Below are positions 56,717 through 64,000 of a DNA stretch of 64,000 nt, piece by piece. Within the stretch, counting starts at the first letter, position 1. The number at the start of each line of letters is the position of its first letter. This DNA comes from CAZGUX01 sp964529305 (lineage in GTDB: Bacteria > Acidobacteriota > Terriglobia > Bryobacterales > Bryobacteraceae), in contig CAZGUX010000159.1 in the NCBI GenBank assembly GCA_964529305.1, positions 8,595 through 72,594 on the forward strand, read 5' to 3'. The notes beneath the pieces were generated by a model, which saw nothing but the letters and a program-made list of their open reading frames with translations, ran no database searches and was not told the DNA's origin. The position numbers and the translations under genes are program-made.

Positions 56717-58059
56717 TACAAGTTCACCGGAACGACTTCTTCAAAAATCTGGGGAGGGACTTCGATGCCGCTGACCCGCAGGCGATCGAGGATCCGAGGC
56801 TTGATGCCCGAAGCGCGGAAGCGGCCCATGACCTTTCCCGAATCGCTCACGCCCGTGCGCTCGAAGGTGAAGATCTCCTGGAGATTGACCCGGTCCTCGG
56901 AGGCGCCCAACACTTCGCAAATGCTGGTCATCTTGCGCGTTCCGTCCTGCAGGCGGGCGACCTGGACGACCACCTTGATGGCCGAAGACAGTTGCTGCAG
57001 GATGACCCGGGTCGGGATTTCCAGGTCGGCCATCAGGACCATGGTTTCGAGGCGGGAGAAGGCGTCTTTCGGGGTGTTGGCGTGGACGGTGGACATCGAG
57101 CCTTCGACGCCGGTGTTCATCGCCTGCAGCATGTCGAGCGCTTCGGCGCCGCGGCACTCGCCGACGATGATCCGGTCGGGACGCATTCGCAGGGCGGTGC
57201 GGAGAAGTTGGCGCTGGTTGATGCCGCCCTCTTTGTTGAGGTTGGGCGGCCGCGTCTCGAACTTGACGACGTGCCGCTGCTGCAACTGGAGTTCCGCCGT
57301 GTCCTCGATGGTGACGATGCGCTCCTCTTCTGGGATGAAGCGCGAGAGCGCATTGAGCATAGTCGTCTTGCCGGAACCGGTTCCGCCGGAAATCAGAACG
57401 GTGGTCTTGGCCTGCACACACGCGGCGAGAAACCGCAGCATGCCGGGCGTGACGGTCTTGAACTGCAGCATCTCGTCCTGCGTGATGACATGACGGCCGA
57501 ATCGGCGAATGCTGACGCAGGGGCCGTCGAGGGCCAGGGGAGGAATGATGGCGTTGACACGGGAACCATCGGGCAGGCGGGCGTCGACAATGGGTTGCGC
57601 TTCGTCGATACGCCGGCCCACCTGGGAGACGATTTTCTCGATGATATGCAAAAGATGCGCATCGTCTTTGAACCGGACCGTGGTTTCCGACAATTTTCCG
57701 TTTCGCTCGATGAATACTTTGTCGTGGCGGTTTACGAGAATATCGGAGATGGAGGGTTCCTTGAGCAGAGTTTCGAGAGGGCCGAGTCCCAGAACTTCGT
57801 CAAGGACTTCCTCGACGATGCGGTTCTGTTCCGCGGTAGTCATTGGAACGCGCTCTTCCTCGAGGAGGCGTTCGACCACCCGGCCAATCTCCGCGCGGAG
57901 GCGCTCCTTGGGGATGGTGGAGACGCGCTCCAGGTTCAGCACGCCGATCAGTTTCTTGTGGATCTGCGATTTGAGCTCAAAATTCCGGTCCGCGCCTCGG
58001 GCGGGCGCCGCCGCCGGAGCGCCGGGTCTTCCAACAGGCGGACGAAACAGGCTTCCCAC
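56716..58059 (-). CDS. cpaF: CpaF/TadA-type secretion ATPase (orphan)
   Basis: 447 residues from GTG 58059, supported by AAGGAG 10 bp upstream; a longer ATG frame has no ribosome site. Hexameric ATPase of Tad pilus and type II/IV secretion systems: Walker A SGGTGSGKTTMLNAL, Asp-box TIEDTAELQL, Walker B-type LRMRPDRIIVGECRG with His-box MSTVHANTP. N-terminal domain NRIVEEVLDEVLGLGPLE. No other tad/cpa gene is in reach, so the partner genes must lie elsewhere or the ATPase serves alone. Confidence 0.93.
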   Translation of the reverse strand: MGSLFRPPVGRPGAPAAAPARGADRNFELKSQIHKKLIGVLNLERVSTIPKERLRAEIGRVVERLLEEERVPMTTAEQNRIVEEVLDEVLGLGPLETLLKEPSISDILVNRHDKVFIERNGKLSETTVRFKDDAHLLHIIEKIVSQVGRRIDEAQPIVDARLPDGSRVNAIIPPLALDGPCVSIRRFGRHVITQDEMLQFKTVTPGMLRFLAACVQAKTTVLISGGTGSGKTTMLNALSRFIPEEERIVTIEDTAELQLQQRHVVKFETRPPNLNKEGGINQRQLLRTALRMRPDRIIVGECRGAEALDMLQAMNTGVEGSMSTVHANTPKDAFSRLETMVLMADLEIPTRVILQQLSSAIKVVVQVARLQDGTRKMTSICEVLGASEDRVNLQEIFTFERTGVSDSGKVMGRFRASGIKPRILDRLRVSGIEVPPQIFEEVVPVNL

Positions 58060-58170
58060 AGTGACTCTCCTTCGGGTCCGGGTAGAATACTCTATTGCTC
58101 TTCGCCGGGTTTTCGTCAACAATTATAGCCCTGGAGGGTCTAGTTCTACCTCTGGACGTAGGTTGAATCA

Positions 58171-59439
58171 ATGAGATTTTGCTTCCTGCACGCGGCCGAT
58201 CTGCACCTGGATACCCCGTACCAAGGGGTTGGCGGGGTGGCGCCCGACATCGCTTCCGTGGTGCGAGACGCTTCCCTGGGGGCATTGGACCGGATGGTCG
58301 ATCTGGCGATCGAGCGGCAGGTCGCGTTCGTCCTGTTGGCCGGGGATGTGTACGAAGGCCCGACCCTCGGAGTGCGGGCCCAACTGCGGTTCCTGCGGGG
58401 CGTCGAGCGCTTGGGCGCCAGCGGGATCCAGGTGTTTCTGGTGAACGGCAATCATGATCCGCAAAGCGGGTGGTCGATGCTGCGGGAGCCGCCGCCCAAC
58501 CTGACCATTTTCAGTTCCACGGAAGTGGAATCGAAGACCGTGGAACGCAACTCGGAGAAACTGGCGACGATTCACGGGATCAGCTACGCACGGCCGCACA
58601 TCACCGAAAACCTGGCCCTCCGGTTCTCGCCTCCGGAGGGTGCCGGCATGCACATCGGGCTGCTGCACTGCGCCGTGGGCGCCTCGGAGGAAGGCAACCC
58701 CTACAGCCCTTGTTCGGTGGCGGATCTGGAACGGGCGCGCATGGACTATTGGGCCATTGGACACTCCCACGAACACCGGATCTTGAGCGAATCGCCGTGG
58801 ATCGTATACCCCGGTACGCTGCAAGGCCGAGGGGCCCGACCCGGTGAGTGGTGGGCCAAAGGGTGTGTCGTCGTCGAAGTGGCTGAGGACCGGATCGAGC
58901 AGGTGGAGTTCATCCCCACGGACCGGTTGCGGTTTGTCGAGGCCCGGATCGACATTTCCGCGTATGGCGATCTGGTGGCGCTGAGCGCCGGGATGCTGGC
59001 GGGAGTGCGCCAGATGGCGGATAGTCACCCGGGGCCGGACCTGTTGATTCGGGTGACCCTGGAGGGCCGAGGGCCGGTTCACGAGCCATTGGCGGTAACC
59101 GGCCGGCTGGAGGAGTTACGGGACGATTTACGAGACCAGTTGGCCGGGATGACTCCGCGGATGTGGGTTGACCAGATCGTGGACGAGAGTCGCGGGCTCA
59201 TCGACCGGGACGCTGTAGCGCAGAGGGGAGATTTCTCCTCGGACCTGGTGCGCCGGTCGGATCAACTGCGGGAGAACCCGGAGGCCCTGCGGCAATGGAT
59301 CACGACGGTCGCGGCGCCGCTGGGCGCATCGCGGATCCGGCGTGCCCTGCCGGGGCAGGAGAACTGGGACCCGGTGACGCTTCTGCGGGAAGCGGATCAG
59401 CGGGCGCTGGACCTGCTGGAAGGAGGGCCGGAGCGATGA
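58171..59439 (+). CDS. SbcD/YhaO-type DNA repair exonuclease
   Basis: 422 residues; Mre11-like metallophosphoesterase. Motifs: HAADLHLD, LAGDVYEG, GNHD, HCAVG, GHSHEH. The C-terminal part (about 260-422) is a YhaO-like cap. With its partner it would process DNA ends. It overlaps the next gene by 4 bp (ATGA). Confidence 0.92.
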   Translation: MRFCFLHAADLHLDTPYQGVGGVAPDIASVVRDASLGALDRMVDLAIERQVAFVLLAGDVYEGPTLGVRAQLRFLRGVERLGASGIQVFLVNGNHDPQSGWSMLREPPPNLTIFSSTEVESKTVERNSEKLATIHGISYARPHITENLALRFSPPEGAGMHIGLLHCAVGASEEGNPYSPCSVADLERARMDYWAIGHSHEHRILSESPWIVYPGTLQGRGARPGEWWAKGCVVVEVAEDRIEQVEFIPTDRLRFVEARIDISAYGDLVALSAGMLAGVRQMADSHPGPDLLIRVTLEGRGPVHEPLAVTGRLEELRDDLRDQLAGMTPRMWVDQIVDESRGLIDRDAVAQRGDFSSDLVRRSDQLRENPEALRQWITTVAAPLGASRIRRALPGQENWDPVTLLREADQRALDLLEGGPER

Positions 59440-62315
59440 GGATCGACGGCTGGTTCATCGAAGGCTTCGGCATCTTCAAGCAGCGTGAATATCGAGGTCT
59501 GACCAGCGGCCTGACGGTCGTGCTGGGACCGAATGAAGCCGGCAAGAGCACCCTGCTCGCGTTCCTGCGCGGGGTGTTGTTCGGGTTCCCGGACCGGCGC
59601 AGCCGTTCGGGGGTCTACCTGCCGGTGGACGGTGGAGCCCACGGCGGGCGGGTGTTTCTGGAGGGCCCCGACGGGCCGTTCACGATGGAGCGGTGGGCGG
59701 GGCGGCGCAACAGCCTGGTGATTACCGACGCCGCCGGCCGCGAGGTGCCGCAGACCGAGTTCAGCCGGTGGATTGGCGGCGCGGACGAAACGCTGTTCCG
59801 CAATGTGTTCGCGTTCAGCCTGACGGAGTTGCAGACGCTCGAATCCCTGCAGGCCGAGGAAATCCGGGACCGGATCTATTCAGCGCACGTGGTGGGGGCC
59901 GGACGCTCCGCGCGGCAGACGATTGCCCAATTGAACGCCGAGATGACCGCGTTATTCCGGCCGCGCGGGTCCTCGAAGCTGGGGGAACTGGCACAGCGAC
60001 TGGACCACCTGAATGCGATCACGGCAGAGGTTCGGGCCAACGCGTCCCGTCACGCCGAACTGACCGAAGAATGCACGCAACTGCGCGCGGAGCTGGACGA
60101 ATGCACTCGCGCGGCCGAAGAAGGACAAAAAGAGAAGCGGTGGTTCGACTCGCTTCTGGAGATGTGGCCGGCGTGGAGCGGAGGCCCGGCCGGTTCAGCT
60201 TCCCTCCACGGAGTGAGAGCCGCCCGGTCGGAGTTGGAGAAGTCTTTGGCGGCGTTGTCCGTGGAGATCGAATCGAAGCGGGGGACGCCCGTGGAGGCCC
60301 TGACGGAAGAGGACCAACGGCTGCTGGAACTCGGCCCCGCCGTGGAGGCTCAACTGGCGAAGCTGCCCCTGCATGGCGAGCGGGCGAGCGGCCTCGCGGA
60401 GGGGAGGCAGAAGCTCGAAGCTCTGGAAGGGCAGGCTGTCCGGGCGCTGGAGCGTCTGGGGCCGGAGTGGACCGAGGAATCGGTGGCGGGTTTTTCGGTG
60501 ACGCCGGAGTGGGTGGATCAGGCGCGGGCGTGGGCCGGTTCTCTGGCCGGATACTGGCGGGAGATTTCCGAGTTTCGCAGCAACTGGGAACGCGCGGCGA
60601 CCGAGCGGGAACGGTTGGAGCAGGCGTTGGCGGAGGAATCTCCCCAGCCGGCCGATGCCGACCCGGAGGTATTCGTCCGGTTGCGGGCTGCGCTCGCCGG
60701 CCTGGATGCGGAGAAGCGGGCGGTGGACGCGATCCGCGCATCGCACGGCGAACCCGTGGAAGCCCCGCCGGCGCCGCGGTGGACGCTGGCGCTGATGGCG
60801 GGGGCGGTCCTGATGCTGATGGCGGTCGGCGGATGGTTGACCGCGACTTCCGCCGCGGTCGGGTTTCTGGTGATCCTGCTGGCCTTGATGATCCTGGTGG
60901 TTTTCTTTGTCAAGACGACCGCTCCGCAGAGAAGCGTCTCCGCAGAGGGCGCGTCGGCGTTGGCCGCGGCCGAAGAGCGGATTGCCCGGCTGCAGGCAGC
61001 CCTGACAACGGACGCGGCAGCGGTGGGGTTAGCAGAGCCGTTCACAGCCGATGATGTAGAGGCGGCGGCTCGCCGAGCCGGGGAACGAAGCCAGCAAACC
61101 TTGCGGCGGCAACTTCTGGAGCAGACGCTGACCGAGGCGCGCGAACACGAGCAGGCACAGAAGGAAGCTTACGAGGCGGCCGAGGCTTCGTTTGCCGAGC
61201 AGACACAGGGATGGCACGCGTGGCGCAAAGAGAGCCAATTGCCGGAATCCTTGACGCCCGAGAACGCCGGTGCGATGCTGGCGGATCTGCAATACGCGCA
61301 GAGCGTCATCGAAACACGGCGAGAGACCGCCGAGCGCACGACCCGGCTGGCGGAATCCGTGGGCGCGTGGGAACGGGAGACCGCGGCGATCGTAGCCGGG
61401 CATTCCGGGGATCTCGAAGCCCTACGGGAGCGCATCGCGTCAGTCCGGGAAAAGAAAGCCCAAGCTGAAGCGGCAAGCCGGGAATTGGGGGAGTTGGAGT
61501 CTCGCGTGGAGATGACGCGGCGGGAACTCGAGCGCCTGGATCAGGCGTTGGCCCAGGCGCCCGCGACCTCTGCAGGGGAGGAGGCCTCGCACATGAGGCA
61601 GGCCCTGTCCAGCGGCAATCCGGAACTCTGGACTCGCGGAGCGGCGAAGGCTGAAGCCCGTATCGCGGAAGCCTTACAGCGCCGGGATGACGTGGTGGGC
61701 CGGTTGCGTATCGCCGAGCGCCAGAAGGCCGAACTCGAGGAATCCGAGGAACTCGCGATCTGCGAGAACCAGCGGGAACAAACACGCGCGGATATTGAAC
61801 GATCGGTGCGGGAGTGGCTGGTCGCGGCCATGGCGAAGGCGCTGGTCGAGGAAACGCTTGCGGACTATACGAAGAATCGTCAGCCGGCCGTGCTGCGCGA
61901 GGCGTCGGGCTGCTTCGAAAGGATTACGCGAGGAGCCTTCACCCGGGTGGTTCAGGACGAAGGCTCACCCAGCCTGCTGCTAGAGGACCGGAATGGGAAG
62001 TGGCGGCGGCCGGAGGAGCTGAGTCGTGGCTCGGCAGAACAGCTATTCCTGTCGCTCCGGCTGGGGCTGGCCGCCGAGTTCGGCCGGAACGGCACGCACT
62101 TGCCCATGGTGATGGACGATGTGCTGGTGAACTTCGATCCGGCCCGGGCGGAGTCGACCGCGGAGGAGTTGATCCGGTTTGCCGTCTCGACATCGCCGGA
62201 GCGTCAGATTCTGTTCTTCACGTGTCACCCGGAGACGGCCCGGATGCTGCAGGAGGCGGCTGGAGGCGCGCGCGTGCTGGAACTCGACCGGCCGGCGGTG
62301 ATGACCGCCGGTTAG
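59436..62315 (+). CDS. SbcC/Rad50-like ATPase of YhaN type
   Basis: 959 residues from ATG 59436 (upstream frame is a shadow of the exonuclease). Walker A GPNEAGKST at about 34-42, long coiled-coil arms (about 190-450 and 520-830), Walker B MVMDDVLVNFD and signature LSRGSAEQLFLSLRL near the C-terminus. Two adjacent hydrophobic segments (about 450-490, ALMAGAVLMLMAVGGWL and AVGFLVILLALMILVVFF) are the membrane hairpin seen in YhaN. It forms the Mre11-Rad50-like complex with the preceding gene. Confidence 0.92.
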   Translation: MRIDGWFIEGFGIFKQREYRGLTSGLTVVLGPNEAGKSTLLAFLRGVLFGFPDRRSRSGVYLPVDGGAHGGRVFLEGPDGPFTMERWAGRRNSLVITDAAGREVPQTEFSRWIGGADETLFRNVFAFSLTELQTLESLQAEEIRDRIYSAHVVGAGRSARQTIAQLNAEMTALFRPRGSSKLGELAQRLDHLNAITAEVRANASRHAELTEECTQLRAELDECTRAAEEGQKEKRWFDSLLEMWPAWSGGPAGSASLHGVRAARSELEKSLAALSVEIESKRGTPVEALTEEDQRLLELGPAVEAQLAKLPLHGERASGLAEGRQKLEALEGQAVRALERLGPEWTEESVAGFSVTPEWVDQARAWAGSLAGYWREISEFRSNWERAATERERLEQALAEESPQPADADPEVFVRLRAALAGLDAEKRAVDAIRASHGEPVEAPPAPRWTLALMAGAVLMLMAVGGWLTATSAAVGFLVILLALMILVVFFVKTTAPQRSVSAEGASALAAAEERIARLQAALTTDAAAVGLAEPFTADDVEAAARRAGERSQQTLRRQLLEQTLTEAREHEQAQKEAYEAAEASFAEQTQGWHAWRKESQLPESLTPENAGAMLADLQYAQSVIETRRETAERTTRLAESVGAWERETAAIVAGHSGDLEALRERIASVREKKAQAEAASRELGELESRVEMTRRELERLDQALAQAPATSAGEEASHMRQALSSGNPELWTRGAAKAEARIAEALQRRDDVVGRLRIAERQKAELEESEELAICENQREQTRADIERSVREWLVAAMAKALVEETLADYTKNRQPAVLREASGCFERITRGAFTRVVQDEGSPSLLLEDRNGKWRRPEELSRGSAEQLFLSLRLGLAAEFGRNGTHLPMVMDDVLVNFDPARAESTAEELIRFAVSTSPERQILFFTCHPETARMLQEAAGGARVLELDRPAVMTAG

Positions 62316-62351
62316 CGGGGAGGGTGGAAGCCGATCGCGCACGTCCGCGGC

Positions 62352-62834
62352 TCACTCTTTGGTGAGGGTGACGATAGCCTGAGCTTCCGCGGAGCGTCCT
62401 TCTCCCACCGGACCGACTTTCTCCGACGTCTTGAACTTGACCGAAACCCGGTCCACGTCGAGTTGCAGGGTCGCGGCCAGCGACTCACGAATCGGGAGGC
62501 GATGATCCTTCAGCTTCGGACGCTCCAGGATCACGGTGGAATCGACGTTGGCGATCGAGTAGCCAGCCGCGGCCACCAGGTCGCGAGCGTGGGCGAGAAA
62601 CCCGCGGCTGTCGGCGCCCTTCCAACGAGGATCGGTATCGGGAAAGTGCATGCCGATGTCGCCGAGGGCGGCAGCGCCCAGCAGGGCGTCGGTGATGGCA
62701 TGCGAAAGGATATCGGCGTCCGAATGGCCCTCCAGACCGTACTCGGACGGCACCGAAATCCCACCCAGAATCAGAGGGCGGCCCGCGGCGAGACGATGAA
62801 CATCCCAGCCCAGGCCGGTGCGGACGGCTTTCAA
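62352..62834 (-). CDS. ispF: 2-C-methyl-D-erythritol 2,4-cyclodiphosphate synthase
   Basis: 160 residues; non-mevalonate isoprenoid pathway. Zinc-site motif GWDVHRL, GGISVP, then GHSDADILSHAITDALLGAA and DIGMHFPDTD. The start is TTG 62834, overlapping the ispD stop (TTGA), and matches the family length of about 158. Confidence 0.95.
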   Translation of the reverse strand: MKAVRTGLGWDVHRLAAGRPLILGGISVPSEYGLEGHSDADILSHAITDALLGAAALGDIGMHFPDTDPRWKGADSRGFLAHARDLVAAAGYSIANVDSTVILERPKLKDHRLPIRESLAATLQLDVDRVSVKFKTSEKVGPVGEGRSAEAQAIVTLTKE

Positions 62835-63556
62835 GAACGCTCCTGCGTGGCTTGGGAGAAGAGGCGCGCCAACTCCAGGTCGCCGGGCTTGGTGATCTTG
62901 ATGTTGCGGTCGGAGCCGGCGACGACGCTGACCTCGATCTCCTCCAGACGTTCCACCAGGCTGGCCTCGTCGGTTCCGGTGAACCCGTCGGCACGGGCCG
63001 CGTCGAAGGCCCGCTTCAGAATGCCGTAGTGAAAAACCTGGGGAGTCTGGGCGAGCACCAGGTGATCGCGCGGGATGGTGGCCCGGATCGCAATGCGGTT
63101 GGCGGGGCGGGTCTCCACCTGCTTCACCGTGTCGACGGGCACGACCCCGACAATGGCGCCGCCGCCGCGAGCCGCCTCGGCAAAGACGGCGTCGATCGTA
63201 TCCCGATCGATGAACGGACGAACGGCATCGTGCACCGCGACCAGGTCGACGGTCGGGTCCACCAGTGCGAGTGCGTTGGCCACGGACTCCTGGCGGGCGT
63301 CGCCGCCCTCGACGACCCGAACCGGCTTGGGTAGCCGCGCGCCATCCACGACGCCCTGAGTCCATTCGATATCCCCTGGCCGCACGGCGACGAGGACCTC
63401 ACAGACGCTGTCGTGCTCCACGAATTTACGGGCCGTATAGAGAAACACCGGCACGCCGTCAAGGGGCAGAAACTGCTTGCGGTTGGCCGCGGTCTCGGTA
63501 CGGCGGCTCATCCGGGTTCCCAGCCCCGCGGCGGGCAGAATGACGGAAACCCTCAT
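62831..63556 (-). CDS. ispD: 2-C-methyl-D-erythritol 4-phosphate cytidylyltransferase
   Basis: 241 residues; CTP-dependent step of the same pathway. PAAGLGTRMSRR..., NRKQFLPL, VHDAVRPFI and DEASLVERL are typical. ATG 63556 overlaps the stop of the PIN/TRAM gene (4 bp), so the PIN/TRAM gene, ispD and ispF are one operon. Confidence 0.96.
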   Translation of the reverse strand: MRVSVILPAAGLGTRMSRRTETAANRKQFLPLDGVPVFLYTARKFVEHDSVCEVLVAVRPGDIEWTQGVVDGARLPKPVRVVEGGDARQESVANALALVDPTVDLVAVHDAVRPFIDRDTIDAVFAEAARGGGAIVGVVPVDTVKQVETRPANRIAIRATIPRDHLVLAQTPQVFHYGILKRAFDAARADGFTGTDEASLVERLEEIEVSVVAGSDRNIKITKPGDLELARLFSQATQERS

Positions 63557-64000
63557 GATTCAATCGCTGTCTGTTCGGGCTTCTTGGCGCCACGATCGTG
63601 CTTTTCAGGCATGGGGCCGCCGTGGGTGCGCTCGTCGTAACGGCCGAAGATCATCTTGCCGGCCGTAGTCTGCAGGACGCTGGTGACACTGATGTCGATG
63701 GTTTTCGAGATCAGGCGGCGGGCGTTGTCGACCACGACCATCGTGCCGTCGTCCAGATAGGCCACGCCCTGGTTGTACTCCTTGCCTTCCTTCAGAATAA
63801 AGACCCGCATGGTCTCCCCGGGCAGAACGATGGGCTTGAGCGAATTGGCCAGTTCGTTGATATTCAGCACCGGCACGCCGTGCAGTTGGGCCACCTTGTT
63901 CAGATTGAAGTCGTTGGTGACGATCTTACAGTCGTACGCCTTGGCCAGTTCGATCAGCTTCATGTCGACGTCGCGGATGGCGGGGAAGTCGTCCTCGACG
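63553..64000 (-). CDS. PIN/TRAM domain protein (YacL-like), C-terminal part
   Basis: The frame runs off the right end of the window; about 149 residues are seen. End of a PIN domain (VTNDFNLNKVAQLHGVPVLNINELA) and a TRAM domain (LPGETMRVFILKEGKEYNQGVAYLDDGTMVVV). Commonly encoded beside carD, ispD and ispF in several phyla. The function is suspected in RNA metabolism. Confidence 0.92.
   Translation of the reverse strand, partial: VEDDFPAIRDVDMKLIELAKAYDCKIVTNDFNLNKVAQLHGVPVLNINELANSLKPIVLPGETMRVFILKEGKEYNQGVAYLDDGTMVVVDNARRLISKTIDISVTSVLQTTAGKMIFGRYDERTHGGPMPEKHDRGAKKPEQTAIES

Noticed and set aside
53532..58000. Integrative element using tRNA-Gln as attachment site
   Set aside because: No integrase and no repeat of the tRNA 3' end were found downstream within the window.

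Overview
The window is GC-rich, densely coded and chromosomal. It most likely comes from an acidobacterium of the Bryobacterales/Solibacter type. The reasons are three pairs of secreted PSD1-type cytochrome c (DUF1549/DUF1553) and Tat-exported DUF1501 proteins, a giant Oar-like TonB-dependent receptor ending in an aromatic residue, several Tat-exported sugar isomerase and Gfo/Idh/MocA proteins, a YhaO/YhaN repair pair and a GroESL operon with a CIRCE-like operator. Planctomycetes also carry PSD1/DUF1501 pairs, so the phylum is an inference.

Layout. 1-7.6 kb: the end of a TolB-like propeller protein, a palindromic doublet (REPIN-like), PSD1/DUF1501 pair 1, a MITE-like element and a secreted propeller protein. 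7.6-12.8 kb: housekeeping genes (malQ, orphan nuoB, groES-groEL). 12.9-18.9 kb: a molybdate-type locus with an HTH/periplasmic-binding-fold regulator, the broken tail of a probable molybdopterin oxidoreductase, a TonB receptor and a MOT1 transporter behind a perfect palindrome. 19-23.8 kb: ATP-dependent DNA ligase with ligase-associated helicase, then a VapBC pair. 23.9-30.6 kb: PSD1/DUF1501 pair 2 and a GH44 glycosidase with a PKD domain, cut off where an FN3 domain should begin. 30.6-31.75 kb: a gene-free block built of diverged repeats. 31.75-33.35 kb: a TIM-barrel isomerase and a HEPN/MNT toxin-antitoxin pair whose toxin gene is frameshifted.

33.4-45.3 kb is a coherent catabolic region. 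A LacI-type regulator, an Ldh2-type dehydrogenase and a sugar isomerase sit at one end. A tight operon (alcohol dehydrogenase, BKACE, HpcH aldolase, MFS transporter) is divergent from PSD1/DUF1501 pair 3 and a cyclase-family hydrolase. Related palindromes (GTTTAGCG..TTAAA) lie in both divergent promoter regions, one next to lacI and one exactly between the dehydrogenase and cytochrome promoters. I read this as one regulon for uptake and oxidation of a sugar-acid-like compound with electrons passed to a secreted cytochrome.

45.3-64 kb: a small gene encoding five GIIIVGG repeats, divergent from a class III sirtuin; yceH-like, HtrA-like protease, secreted HMA protein, VOC protein, histone-deacetylase-family hydrolase, Gfo/Idh/MocA protein, a secreted protein of unknown function, tRNA-Gln(CTG), an orphan gene, a zinc-ribbon protein, a second repeat-rich intergenic block sharing a repeat with the 30.7 kb block, an acetyl-xylan-esterase-like hydrolase, an orphan CpaF ATPase, the YhaO/YhaN pair, and the ispF-ispD-PIN/TRAM group running off the right edge.

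The most unusual items are the GIIIVGG-repeat protein, the families of intergenic repeats, and the operator-linked cytochrome/catabolic regulon.
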